From assembly GCA_964424335.1 (NCBI GenBank), contig CAYRIY010000056.1:1-24426 (forward strand): a DNA stretch of 24,426 nt, written 5' to 3'. The notes under the pieces are model-generated. The model worked only from the letters and a program-made list of their open reading frames with translations, was not told the origin of the DNA and made no database searches. Shown piece by piece: positions 1 through 7,255 of the stretch. The position numbers were made by a program, and so were the translations under genes. This DNA is from CAYRIY01 sp964424335 (GTDB lineage Bacteria; Bacillota; Limnochordia; DTU080; RSA5). The stretch's first letter is position 1. Every line of letters starts with the position of its first letter.

Positions 1-135
1 AAGAGCGTGTGAACGAGCGTGTGTGACGGCGTGAGAGACAGCACGCACGTCTTGGAGTGGCAGCCCCAGAGGGGGGACGTGGAGAGGGGGACGTGGAGTG
101 CTGGAGGTGGGGGGGACGTAAGTGGTGGACGTAAA
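1..135. repeat. G-rich degenerate direct repeats, no gene seen
   Basis: No credible gene is visible between the window start and the end of the cluster. The plus strand is strongly purine/G rich. The 13-mer gggggacgtggag occurs at 72-84 and again at 86-98, with degenerate copies of the GGACGT core at about 113-119 and 126-132. A short direct repeat gagcgtgtg sits at 3-11 and 15-23. Runs of five or more G could form G-quadruplexes on the plus strand. Reading frames through this stretch are antisense shadows of the kinase gene or run off the end. Confidence 0.55.
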
Positions 136-168
136 GGGGTGGACGAGGGAACAGCCCTCATCCACCCC
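136..168 (-). terminator. Hairpin terminator closing the glycan cluster
   Basis: Two 14-base arms (136-149 and 155-168) pair around a 5-base loop. In the plus-strand RNA one position (144/160) would be a C-A mismatch, but in the minus-strand RNA it becomes a G-U wobble, so the hairpin is only perfect when transcribed in the direction of the cluster. It starts about 50 bases after the kinase stop codon. The following T run is short (TTT), so it is a strong stem with a weak U tract. Confidence 0.6.
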
Positions 169-216
169 AAGGCATACCACCCAACCCCACCGCCCGCCCT
201 CGCTACCCGCCCTCCG

Positions 217-990
217 CTAGTTCCCGCCTCGCAGCGTGTTGCGCAGCGCACGGATCATTTCGGCGGCGGAGCCGAACCGCATCTCGGGGTCTGGATGCAT
301 CGCCTTGCGAATGATCTTCCACAAGGGTTGTGCGAGTGGCCTCGTATCGAGGGCGCAAATCGGCTCCGGCGGATCGATGTCCCACTTGACGCCCGTCAGC
401 AGGCAAGCGCATACGTACCCAAGGCAGTAAATGTCGTAGCGTTGGTCGATGACGCCATCCTTGCCTTCCGGCGGGAACATGATGTGCTCCTGCGGGGTTT
501 TGCGGAGAGCCTTCGCTTTGCCGGAATTCTTCTTGATCTTCACGGAGTGCTGAAGATCGATGATCTTCGTCCGGGCTCGATCGAGGTCGGTGACGATGAT
601 GTTTCTCCCCTGTAGATCACCGTGGACGATCCCATGCTCATGCATCGTCTGCAAGCCGGTCAGGACATCGATCGCCAGCTCGATCACTTTGCGCGGCTCT
701 AGCGGAACCTGCCTCACAAGCATTTTGGCCATGGTCTCGCCCTCAACGTACTCCGTGATGAGGAACGAGTAGTCGTCCCCCGCATGGCAGTCGAGCAGCC
801 GCACAAAGTGAGGATCGCCCTGGCAGAGCGATAGCGCCTTGCACTCGCGCCGTGCATGCGTGTCGGCCGTGTAGAGTTTGAGCACCACCGTGCGCTGCGT
901 CTTGGGATCCTCGATGACATACACCTCACGGTTTTTTCTGCTCCTCTTCACACGGGTTACGTTGAGCGCTTCTACGCTTTGTGCCATCAT
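217..990 (-). CDS. Divergent Ser/Thr protein kinase-like protein
   Basis: Predicted 257-residue soluble kinase-fold protein. Visible landmarks are the ATP-site lysine in VLKLY (K38), a helix-C glutamate candidate (E49), the catalytic loop HGDLQGRN (D125, N130), IIDLQ at 143-147 in place of DFG, and RYDIYCLG (D186) corresponding to the helix-F aspartate. No clear glycine-rich loop is seen at the N terminus. HGD rather than HRD in the catalytic loop points to the non-RD or small-molecule/lipid-kinase-like branch. The start is ATG at 990, one base after the stop of the HAD gene, with GAAGGAAGTGAG just upstream inside the HAD 3' end; longer frames lack a ribosome site. It is the last gene of the cluster and probably translationally coupled. 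It could phosphorylate a protein (for example a surface or regulatory protein) or a glycan intermediate; the substrate is not visible. No transmembrane or PASTA segment is present. Confidence 0.8.
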   Translation of the reverse strand: MMAQSVEALNVTRVKRSRKNREVYVIEDPKTQRTVVLKLYTADTHARRECKALSLCQGDPHFVRLLDCHAGDDYSFLITEYVEGETMAKMLVRQVPLEPRKVIELAIDVLTGLQTMHEHGIVHGDLQGRNIIVTDLDRARTKIIDLQHSVKIKKNSGKAKALRKTPQEHIMFPPEGKDGVIDQRYDIYCLGYVCACLLTGVKWDIDPPEPICALDTRPLAQPLWKIIRKAMHPDPEMRFGSAAEMIRALRNTLRGGN

Positions 991-991
991 C

Positions 992-1687
992 TCACTTCCT
1001 TCTCGCGCCTTGGAGCACGGCGGCGGGGCGGTTGGAGACAACGCCCGCCAGGTGCCGTAGGTCCGGAAAGCTCTGGACCCCGAGGCGCTCCCAATCGACC
1101 GCTTCACCGCCCGACTCCCGCGCGATAAATGGAACACCCTCGATCGCAGCGGCTTGGTAGTCAAACCACCCGTCGCCGACGAACAACATCTCGTTGGGCA
1201 AGAATCCGTAGAACGCCCGAATATGCCGCACGGCGGTGGGTTTTTCCATCGGCGATCCCCAAGCGCGTGCGATGTAACGTTCGAGCCCCCGGGCTTCGAT
1301 GATCTGGATCAACTCGTCGTGCGGAGTTCCCGAGATCACGAAGGTCGGCACGTCCGTCTCGAGACACGCGGAAAGCGTCTCCAAAGCCCCGGGCACGAAC
1401 GGCGCCCGCACGATCTTGTCAAACACGATTTCCGAAAAGCGTGCGCCCAACTCGTGCAGCATCGTCTGAGACAGAGGCTTTTTCAGCAGGTTCTCGTAAA
1501 TCCATGCGAACTTTTTATAGCGAGACATTCCCAAGTGTTGTCGATGATATTCGACGATTGCATCGAGATGCTCAGGGACGTCCCTGAACATCTCGATGAA
1601 GGCCTGCGTCTTGATGTCCGTCGATTCGAGAATCACGCCGTCAAAGTCTAGAATCAACGCGGAGAACGCCATCGATCCGCGGTTCAT
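992..1687 (-). CDS. HAD-superfamily phosphatase
   Basis: About 231 residues with all four HAD motifs: LDFDGV (D14 nucleophile, D16 acid/base), VISGTP (motif II), the lysine in MEKPTA (motif III) and VGDGWFD (motif IV, metal ligands). A helical cap lies between motifs I and II, as in phosphoglycolate phosphatase-type (subfamily I) enzymes. The likely reaction is dephosphorylation of a sugar phosphate or a sugar-acid phosphate. ATG at 1687 is chosen because GGGAGGA lies 9 bases upstream; ATG at 1672 is a shorter alternative, and the frame stays open to 1756. It overlaps the 3' end of the cytidylyltransferase gene by 47 bases and abuts the kinase. The pairing of a HAD phosphatase with a NeuA/KdsB-type cytidylyltransferase recalls Kdo and nonulosonate pathways, where phosphate is removed before CMP activation. 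The exact substrate is unknown. Confidence 0.85.
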   Translation of the reverse strand: MNRGSMAFSALILDFDGVILESTDIKTQAFIEMFRDVPEHLDAIVEYHRQHLGMSRYKKFAWIYENLLKKPLSQTMLHELGARFSEIVFDKIVRAPFVPGALETLSACLETDVPTFVISGTPHDELIQIIEARGLERYIARAWGSPMEKPTAVRHIRAFYGFLPNEMLFVGDGWFDYQAAAIEGVPFIARESGGEAVDWERLGVQSFPDLRHLAGVVSNRPAAVLQGARRK

Positions 1688-2411
1688 CGGCTTCGTTCCT
1701 CCCATTGCTCGAATTAGAAACATTCGTGAGCCACCAGGCAGCGAGCTCGATGTCAAGGTGCGTGTGAATGTCGCGCCCCGTCACCCAGTTGCGCACGATG
1801 GGGTAAGAGCGTTTGCCCATCCACCACCAGGGGTTTGGGCCGTCTTTGCGGTAGACGCACTCTTTGCGAAACGCCCAGATGCCCTGGTCGTAGTAGTAGG
1901 CCGGAGAATACGACTGCCGCTCCGTGGAAACTTGCCGGTTGGGATCGCCGTAGGGACAGAGCACCCCGTCCCGGATCTCGAGCGCCCTCAAGGGGTGGTC
2001 GTCGGCCGCCTCCCAGACGGACATGACGGAGTCCAGATCGCTCCGCTCCTCCAGGATCTTCAGGCCTTGGTCGATCAACGCCCCGTCGACCATCACGGTG
2101 TTGCCAAGGAGCACCACGACGTTGCGCAGCTCGGGGCTCTCTGCGTATTCGACGGCGTGCCGGATGACGTCGCCGTGGTTTACGTGATCGCCCGCCAGTT
2201 CGTCGGGGCGCCAGATCACTTCGCAGCCCATCTTGAGCGCCACGTCGGCGATCGACGGACCGTCTGTCGACACGTAGATCCGGTCGATGCGGGTCGCATT
2301 CTGCGCCGCCCGAATCGGATAGGCGATCATCGGCAGCCCGTGGACGGGGTAGACGTTCTTATTCTTAATCGATTTGCTTCCGGCTCGGGCCGTAATAATC
2401 GCGATATTCAT
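1641..2411 (-). CDS. NeuA-like CMP-sugar (acylneuraminate) cytidylyltransferase
   Basis: 256 residues. The N terminus carries ARAGSKSIKNKN at 8-19, matching the nucleotide-binding signature of CMP-acylneuraminate and CMP-Kdo synthetases (A-R-x-G-S-K-x-x-x-x-K-N). Further family features are the YVSTDG segment near residue 46 and a C-terminal DIHTHLDIE near the end. The expected reaction is CTP plus a sugar acid giving a CMP-activated sugar and pyrophosphate, in the cytosol. The start ATG at 2411 overlaps the stop of the dehydrogenase gene as ATGA, so translation is probably coupled. The last 20 or so residues look non-conserved and lie mostly in the overlap with the HAD gene. No NeuB- or NeuC-like gene is in the window, so the acid being activated is not known; it may be a nonulosonic acid made elsewhere or a different acid made with the adjacent dehydrogenase. 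Confidence 0.85.
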   Translation of the reverse strand: MNIAIITARAGSKSIKNKNVYPVHGLPMIAYPIRAAQNATRIDRIYVSTDGPSIADVALKMGCEVIWRPDELAGDHVNHGDVIRHAVEYAESPELRNVVVLLGNTVMVDGALIDQGLKILEERSDLDSVMSVWEAADDHPLRALEIRDGVLCPYGDPNRQVSTERQSYSPAYYYDQGIWAFRKECVYRKDGPNPWWWMGKRSYPIVRNWVTGRDIHTHLDIELAAWWLTNVSNSSNGRNEADEPRIDGVLRVDSRL

Positions 2412-3412
2412 CGACTTATCACCTCGGTGTTCAAAGTTGCAGGTTTGAGATGTTGCAAAAGGTTTTCAACCGCTTCCGTCTCCATCAAAAGGCGCGATTC
2501 ACGTGCGTAGGCGCCCACATGTGGAGAAAGGATGACGCCCGGCGCCTCGAGCAAGGGCCCTCGGTACGGCTCCGTTTCAAACGTGTCGATGAAGGCGCCC
2601 GCAAGTCTCCCGCTGTGAAGGGCTTCGCAAAGCGCCTCCTCATCGACGAGACTGCCCCGGGACGTGTTGAGGAGGTAGGCTCCTTGTCGCATCTCGGCGA
2701 GGCGTTCGCGGCTTATGAGATGGCGGAGGTCCGGGTGGTACGACACGTGCAGCGAGACGATGTCCGAGGCCTGCAGCAGTGTGCCAAGGTCGGTGTATTC
2801 CACTGCGTACCCTCGCGCGAACGCCCAGTCGGGATAGGGATCGTAGGCGAGGACCCTGACGTGGAATGGCTGCAGGGATTGCACGACGGCTTTGCCCACC
2901 TTGCCAAGCCCGACGATCCCGACCGTGCGGCCCTGAAGCAGTTGGCCGATGCGCTTTTCCCAGACGCCTTGGCGCACCGCCCGGTCGTTGTGCGGAATAT
3001 GGCGGAGCAGCGAGATCATGGCGCCGACCGTCAGTTCGGCGACCGCAGCAATGTGGGCATTAGCGGTTGCTTTCACGACGATGCCGAGTTCCGCCGCAGC
3101 CTCGAGGTCTACGTTGTCGACGCCGGTGCCGCAACGAGAGATGACCTTCAGCCGCTTTGCCTGGGACAAGACCTCTCGGGTGAGGGGTTCGGTGCCGGCG
3201 ATCAGCCCGTCGACATCTCTTAGCAACTCGGCCGCTTCCTCGGACGTCAACGTTCGCTTGAATGGATTGGTTTGAACGGCGACGCCGCTCTCTTCGAGAA
3301 GGCGCAAAGGTCGTGCATCAACCTTTCCAAATGACGACGTAGAAACGAAGACCTGGAGCCTCGCATCCAAAACGGCGCCGCCTGCGCTTGCTTTTTGCAT
3401 GGGATGGGACAT
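2408..3412 (-). CDS. D-isomer-specific 2-hydroxyacid dehydrogenase (SerA-like)
   Basis: About 334 residues with the two-domain fold of phosphoglycerate dehydrogenase relatives: substrate-binding parts at both ends and a Rossmann domain in the middle. GLGKVG at 168-173 is the NAD-binding loop and D191 follows strand 2. The catalytic set is visible as NTSRG (R252), DTFETEP (276-282) and SPHVGA (H298). SRCGTGVDNVDL near 92-103 is the usual substrate-domain signature. There is no C-terminal ACT domain, so this is not a full housekeeping SerA. ATG at 3412 is preferred because GGAGGA lies 9 bases upstream; ATG at 3421 touches that site directly. The gene sits between the GT29-like gene and the NeuA-like gene, and overlaps the latter by 4 bases, so it probably oxidises or reduces a hydroxyacid destined for the cluster glycan. 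Confidence 0.85.
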   Translation of the reverse strand: MSHPMQKASAGGAVLDARLQVFVSTSSFGKVDARPLRLLEESGVAVQTNPFKRTLTSEEAAELLRDVDGLIAGTEPLTREVLSQAKRLKVISRCGTGVDNVDLEAAAELGIVVKATANAHIAAVAELTVGAMISLLRHIPHNDRAVRQGVWEKRIGQLLQGRTVGIVGLGKVGKAVVQSLQPFHVRVLAYDPYPDWAFARGYAVEYTDLGTLLQASDIVSLHVSYHPDLRHLISRERLAEMRQGAYLLNTSRGSLVDEEALCEALHSGRLAGAFIDTFETEPYRGPLLEAPGVILSPHVGAYARESRLLMETEAVENLLQHLKPATLNTEVISR

Positions 3413-3462
3413 GACGATCATTCCTCCATGTAGTCGTAGTTGGTCCAAACACCGGCGGCCGG

Positions 3463-4122
3463 TTATGCCCTCACGCCGAGGTGCTCCTGGAGCAGCCGGG
3501 CGATGACCGGATCGACTTCGAGCCGGTCTTCACGAGCGACGATGCGGCACAAGTACGACTTGTTTTGCTTTTGATCGTGGTGGCGGACGGCTTTCTTGGC
3601 GTAGCTCGGCTTGTAGTTGGAATACCCCAGATACCCCGTGGTATAGAAACTAAAGCCGGTCACGTACAGACGCTCGATCGGAAACCTGAGCAGGTCCTCG
3701 ATCGCCATGATGCCGGCGTTGGGGTGTTTGACTCGCCGCTGCATTCTGGTCTTCAATGACCCGGGTAGCGCTCGAAACTCCAGCAGGCCTTTGTTGATTT
3801 TTTGAAACTTGCGGAGCCTGGGACGAAATCGCTCCTCGCTCGCAGGGTGCGTCGAGATCATCCACTTGACGCCGTCACGATGCATCGCGACCACTTCTTT
3901 GCGCGTCATTCGCTGGTGCGTGAAGTTCATGTTGTGATAGATGACGTCGATCCGGGCGCCGATATCCGCTTTGAATGCCTCCGGCAGGGGCCAGGAATGG
4001 TTGAGGCGGACGACGATGTCGTGATCGTCGATAAAGGCTCCCATTCGGCTTCCCGCGAGCGTCGCAGCGGGACCTACCAAAGCGATGCGCTTTCCGGTTA
4101 CGAAATCGCTAAACTTACCCAC
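3463..4122 (-). CDS. GT29/sialyltransferase-like glycosyltransferase
   Basis: 219 residues beginning at GTG 4122, chosen because GGGAGG lies 7 bases upstream. Residues about 14-42 read like sialylmotif L: VGPAATLAGSRMG followed by IDDHDIVVRLNHS, matching the VGNS..L..S..G..ID.HD.V.R.N pattern of GT29 enzymes. Residues 133-160 (HPNAGIMAIEDLL then YVTGFSFYTT) resemble sialylmotif S, and a histidine pair at 181-182 may correspond to the motif III/VS region. No signal peptide or membrane anchor is seen, unlike eukaryotic GT29 enzymes, so it should act in the cytosol. GT29 proteins use CMP-sialic acid, and this gene is followed by a CMP-sugar synthetase, so donor synthesis and transfer appear linked. 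It is the first gene after the 4302-4321 hairpin and has a 206-base leader, so it probably starts its own transcript. Confidence 0.72.
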   Translation of the reverse strand: MGKFSDFVTGKRIALVGPAATLAGSRMGAFIDDHDIVVRLNHSWPLPEAFKADIGARIDVIYHNMNFTHQRMTRKEVVAMHRDGVKWMISTHPASEERFRPRLRKFQKINKGLLEFRALPGSLKTRMQRRVKHPNAGIMAIEDLLRFPIERLYVTGFSFYTTGYLGYSNYKPSYAKKAVRHHDQKQNKSYLCRIVAREDRLEVDPVIARLLQEHLGVRA

Positions 4123-4284
4123 TTGAAATCCTCCCTTCCCCAAAAAGAGGGTGCAATTTAAACGAATTGGCATTGCCCGTTGTCATAGTAGTCGTGACGA
4201 ATTTAAAGGGAATGGGAAGGAAGTTTTAATTTTGAATTTTACATCTCGATTTGAAGTGTGACTCACGGAGAGTGGGAACGTTTT
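4123..4284 (-). promoter_or_regulatory. AT-rich leader of the CMP-sugar sub-operon
   Basis: This is the longest AT-rich gap inside the minus-strand cluster and follows a hairpin, so a promoter is expected here. On the minus strand a weak sigma-A-like pair can be drawn: ATGACA at about 4179-4184 and TTTAAA about 18 bases downstream. Neither element is a strong match, and I do not see a clear sigma-E or sigma-K type -10 (CATA type). Placement of the promoter is therefore only suggested. Confidence 0.3.
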
Positions 4285-4301
4285 ACGAAAAGCAAGAGGC
4301 G

Positions 4302-4321
4302 GCCCGGCGCTGCGGCCGGGC
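4302..4321 (-). terminator. GC-rich hairpin after first CgeB-like gene
   Basis: Perfect 7-base arms gcccggc (4302-4308) and gccgggc (4315-4321) with a 6-base loop lie just after the stop codon of the gene ending at 4329. In the minus-strand RNA the stem is followed by CGCCTCTTGCTTTTCG, a broken T-rich tail. This is consistent with an intrinsic terminator, possibly leaky, that splits the cluster into two transcription units. Confidence 0.55.
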
Positions 4322-4328
4322 GCTACAG

Positions 4329-5195
4329 CTACAGACTGCGGATGATCGCGCACAGTCCGCGGGCGCGGTCCTCGTACGTGTGCCGCGAAAGGACGTAGCG
4401 ATGCCCTTCTGATGCGATCTCCTGGGCGGCGTCCGGATGTTCGAGGTAGTAGTGAAGCTTGTCGAGTACGTCGTGCACGCCCTCGTAAACGACGTAATGT
4501 TTGCCGTCGTCAAATAGTAGGTCCTGGAAGTCCACAAGATCGGTTAGAACGAGGGCGCCGCAGCCCATGCCCTCGAACAGGCGCATGTTGAGCGTGCGCA
4601 ATTGGTCTGCGGCGCAGTTGATCACGATCTTCGCATTCCCGTACAAAGCGGCCAATTTGTGTAGATAAACCTTCGCATTGAAGGTGATTTGAGCGCGCCC
4701 TTCAAACGCATTTCGAATCGCTTTTAGAACCGCCCGGCGTTGATTGTAAACCCCTTCGGAAGTATTTCCGACGAACGCGATATCCCACTTCCTCTCAGTT
4801 AGAGGTCGCGTGCAGTTGAAGATGTCGGCTGCCGTCGCAAACGGAAAAAACCGGACCTTTGTTGGAAAGCGAGTCGCGAGCTGGAGCGAGTGCGCCATCA
4901 GTACGAGGTCGGGCTGGAATTGCTCGCACAACCTCAAGTTTTCCGCCAGCCGATTTTGTCCGTGGTGCACCCAAAAAAGCTTTGGTCTGGAAACTCTTTC
5001 TGCGCCTCGCACTTCGACCGGAGCACGGGTAGGGCTCTCGACGAAGAGTACGGCCGTGTAACGGTCATGGTCGATCTGGTCGAAGTCGACGGCCGCGCCG
5101 ACGACGTCGACTTCGACGCCCACCTTTCGCAGTGCGTCCTCGAGGTACCGCCCGGGTGTGAACTCCGTCTTGTTGTAACACATGAGGATGCGCAT
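4329..5195 (-). CDS. CgeB-like glycosyltransferase (GT4-type fold)
   Basis: 288 residues. The N-terminal half begins MRILMCYNKTEFTPG with a Rossmann-like start, and the C-terminal half carries the Glyco_trans_1_2 type signature: AFVGNT (140-145), then LRTLNMRLFEGMGCGALVLT (199-218) and a helix rich HYYLEHPDAAQEIA (248-261). This matches CgeB/DUF3880-family proteins, linked in Bacillus to glycosylation of the outer spore layer. ATG at 5195 overlaps the upstream stop as TGATG, with GGGAGA about 8 bases upstream; the frame extends further but the extension only overlaps the neighbouring gene. It is the second partner of a pyruvyl transferase-CgeB pair that also occurs at 12387-13502. The donor and acceptor cannot be read from sequence. 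Confidence 0.82.
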   Translation of the reverse strand: MRILMCYNKTEFTPGRYLEDALRKVGVEVDVVGAAVDFDQIDHDRYTAVLFVESPTRAPVEVRGAERVSRPKLFWVHHGQNRLAENLRLCEQFQPDLVLMAHSLQLATRFPTKVRFFPFATAADIFNCTRPLTERKWDIAFVGNTSEGVYNQRRAVLKAIRNAFEGRAQITFNAKVYLHKLAALYGNAKIVINCAADQLRTLNMRLFEGMGCGALVLTDLVDFQDLLFDDGKHYVVYEGVHDVLDKLHYYLEHPDAAQEIASEGHRYVLSRHTYEDRARGLCAIIRSL

Positions 5196-6325
5196 CAGGC
5201 ATTCTCCCGACCGACCGCTGCCATTTTTTCGATGAGTGTGTTCAGCCGCTTGGTGTACCGACGCGCATGGTTGCGAATGCGCGCTTTTAGCGCTTTGCGG
5301 TTTTGCTCGATTAGGTCGCATGCGTCCATCACGGCCTCGGAAAGATCAGGCCGGTCGAATCGGACCACGAGGTCGTCACAGCCGACCGAAGCCGCGAAAT
5401 CGTAGCACTTTGATCGGTAGGCGAGCGAAATGAACGGTCGGCCGACCGCTGCCGTGAAGACATTGGCATGCAACTTGAAGTTGATGCTGAAGCGACACCT
5501 TTTTAGGATCCACGCAAGCGCCGGACCCGATGGGACTTGCCTCAGGGCCACGACGTTGGGATCGTCGTCAAATGGAGCGGCCAACTTTCGCATGGGAGCG
5601 AGATCGGGCCCCCATACGCTGAAGAGCAACACCTTGTATGAGTCCCGGGAGAGTTGCTCGATCACCTGGCTGAGCGCCGCCGCCACCATGCGCTCGTCGC
5701 CGCCGTAGACGTGGTTGTTGGCCGTTCCCCAGTTGACGGCGACGATTGGCGCTCGATCGTTGATCCAAGATTGCAGTCGCGGCTCCAAAGGCTCGGGCGC
5801 ATCGCCGGGTTGCAAGAGGAGCCCCGGATCTCCGGAAATGTGCAAGTGAGGCGAGGCGCAGCCGGCGGACTCCAAGATCTTCAGCGTGTGCGGGCCTCGC
5901 ACGCCGGCCCACGTGCAGGTGTCGACCGCCCAGCGAAAAGGTTCGGCGTCCCGCTCGTTATGCCATAGCGGGAGCGGGGCCTTCGTCTCGAGCAGCGCGT
6001 CGAGGCTAGGACGGGAGAGCTTGTCAAAGCCCGTGCCCCACGTGGCGGTGGGGATGCCATGCTTTTGCGCCACGAGGAGCGGCTGGAGGTAGGCGGGCGT
6101 GAACAGCGAGCCGGCGCCCAGCACGACGAGGTGTGGGCGAAATTCGAGCAGTGCTTGTTCGGAGATTCCTTGATGTGTGGCGGTCAGGATCACACAATCG
6201 CGCCCCAGGGCAAATGCGGACCGACCGATATGGTCGGTGAAGAGGTTGCGGCAGACGTCGTCGCCCAGGTTGCCAAAGCCGACCCAGCCGACGTACACGA
6301 TGCGCAACGTTTGTCCTTGATCCAT
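5195..6325 (-). CDS. Polysaccharide pyruvyl transferase family protein (copy 1)
   Basis: About 376 residues. It opens with YVGWVGFGNLGDD (11-23), the family's glycine-rich start, and includes VVLGAGSLF, GVRGPHT, ISGDPGLLL and a C-terminal LHANVFTAAVGRPFISLAYRSKCYDFA region, laid out as in CsaB and WcaK-type polysaccharide pyruvyl transferases. These enzymes usually transfer pyruvate from phosphoenolpyruvate to a sugar to form a ketal; in Bacillota CsaB pyruvylates the wall polymer that anchors S-layer proteins. ATG at 6325 is preferred (AAGGAG 8 bases upstream, TAATG overlap with the previous stop); a GTG at 6334 would fall in that ribosome site. It is a clear paralogue of the gene at 12387-13502: both contain AYRSKCYDFA. 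Confidence 0.83.
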   Translation of the reverse strand: MDQGQTLRIVYVGWVGFGNLGDDVCRNLFTDHIGRSAFALGRDCVILTATHQGISEQALLEFRPHLVVLGAGSLFTPAYLQPLLVAQKHGIPTATWGTGFDKLSRPSLDALLETKAPLPLWHNERDAEPFRWAVDTCTWAGVRGPHTLKILESAGCASPHLHISGDPGLLLQPGDAPEPLEPRLQSWINDRAPIVAVNWGTANNHVYGGDERMVAAALSQVIEQLSRDSYKVLLFSVWGPDLAPMRKLAAPFDDDPNVVALRQVPSGPALAWILKRCRFSINFKLHANVFTAAVGRPFISLAYRSKCYDFAASVGCDDLVVRFDRPDLSEAVMDACDLIEQNRKALKARIRNHARRYTKRLNTLIEKMAAVGRENA

Positions 6326-7239
6326 TAGAGACACTCCTTGATCAGCGCGAGAAATTCGCCGGCGCGGACGGACGCAGTGTGGCGATCCATGATCATCTCA
6401 TGCCCCTGCTTTGTGATGCGCTTGAGCGTGCCCGGATCATTTAGCGTCTCGACGGCTCTTTGCTCAAAGTTGTCGATCGTGCATTCCACAAAGGTTTTAC
6501 CGTCCTCAAATCCAAGGTCGGGGAAGTCCGCTCCTCCGGGGGCGAGCAGGCAACTGCCGCACGCCGGAGCTTCGAAGTATTTCGCGACCGGCACATGCCA
6601 CTTGCTGCCGCAGGTGAGAAAGATCTTGGCCCGGTTGATCTCTTGGGCGTACCGCGCTCCGACGAAAAAACGGGGGTCATCGTCGGGGATATTCACATAA
6701 CCGGGATGGCCGCGGTGGACAAACCCCGGCTTTCCATTGAACCGCTCGAGCATCGCCTTGCGGATCGGATAGTACATGGGTACGATCTGGCCCATCATTA
6801 ACAAGTCGATCTCTTTCGGTAGTCGATAGTCCCGAAACACGTCGGGGTCGACACAGTGGGGCAGCCACCGAAAGCGATCGGCGATCGGGGCCAGGTAGCG
6901 ATGGAAGTGCTCGCGATAAGGACAAAAGACGAGCTGTACGTCGTTGGAGATTGCAAATTGTACGAGATCTTTGGATCGGTAGTGGACGTCTTCAACGTAC
7001 ATTGCTTTTGGAATCGAGAGTGCATCCAGGTCGGTAACGATCGGCGCTTCGTTGAGCGGCTGCATATGGAGCACGATGATATCCGGAGAAAACGGCGTCT
7101 GGGCGAGTATCTCCTTGATCGATCCGGACTGCCGGGCGAAATGTACCCGGGCAACTCGAGCGAGCGCTTGCTGAAAGTAATGAGGCCCCCTGAACACCCA
7201 CTTGGATTCGTCTCGGGCAATATAGAGGATCTTGACCAA
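6325..7239 (-). CDS. CgeB-like glycosyltransferase (second copy)
   Basis: 304 residues from a TTG start at 7239, with AAGGAG 10 bases upstream; no ATG or GTG in frame is better placed. The protein opens MVKILYIARDESKW, has MYVEDVHYRSKDL (80-92) and LPHCVDP (126-132), both typical of the CgeB/DUF3880 family, and a C-terminal YFEAPACGSCLLAPG (221-235) that matches the donor-side signature of Glyco_trans_1_2. It is predicted to be a cytosolic inverting-or-retaining GT-B enzyme, with unknown sugar. It lies 16 bases after the GT-D gene and overlaps the following pyruvyl transferase gene by one base. Confidence 0.82.
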   Translation of the reverse strand: MVKILYIARDESKWVFRGPHYFQQALARVARVHFARQSGSIKEILAQTPFSPDIIVLHMQPLNEAPIVTDLDALSIPKAMYVEDVHYRSKDLVQFAISNDVQLVFCPYREHFHRYLAPIADRFRWLPHCVDPDVFRDYRLPKEIDLLMMGQIVPMYYPIRKAMLERFNGKPGFVHRGHPGYVNIPDDDPRFFVGARYAQEINRAKIFLTCGSKWHVPVAKYFEAPACGSCLLAPGGADFPDLGFEDGKTFVECTIDNFEQRAVETLNDPGTLKRITKQGHEMIMDRHTASVRAGEFLALIKECL

Positions 7240-7255
7240 TCTCGACTCACTCCTT

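Noticed and set aside
1596..2510. Long plus-strand open frame of 304 codons opposite the NeuA-like gene
   Set aside because: It is antisense to strongly conserved motifs (ARAGSKSIKNKN, YVSTDG), has no ribosome site and its translation has no recognisable pattern; a by-product of GC-rich codon use.
3451..3463. Small palindrome ACCGG-cgg-CCGGT as a terminator after the GT29-like gene
   Set aside because: Only five base pairs, three-base loop and no T run; the downstream dehydrogenase is close enough to be co-transcribed.
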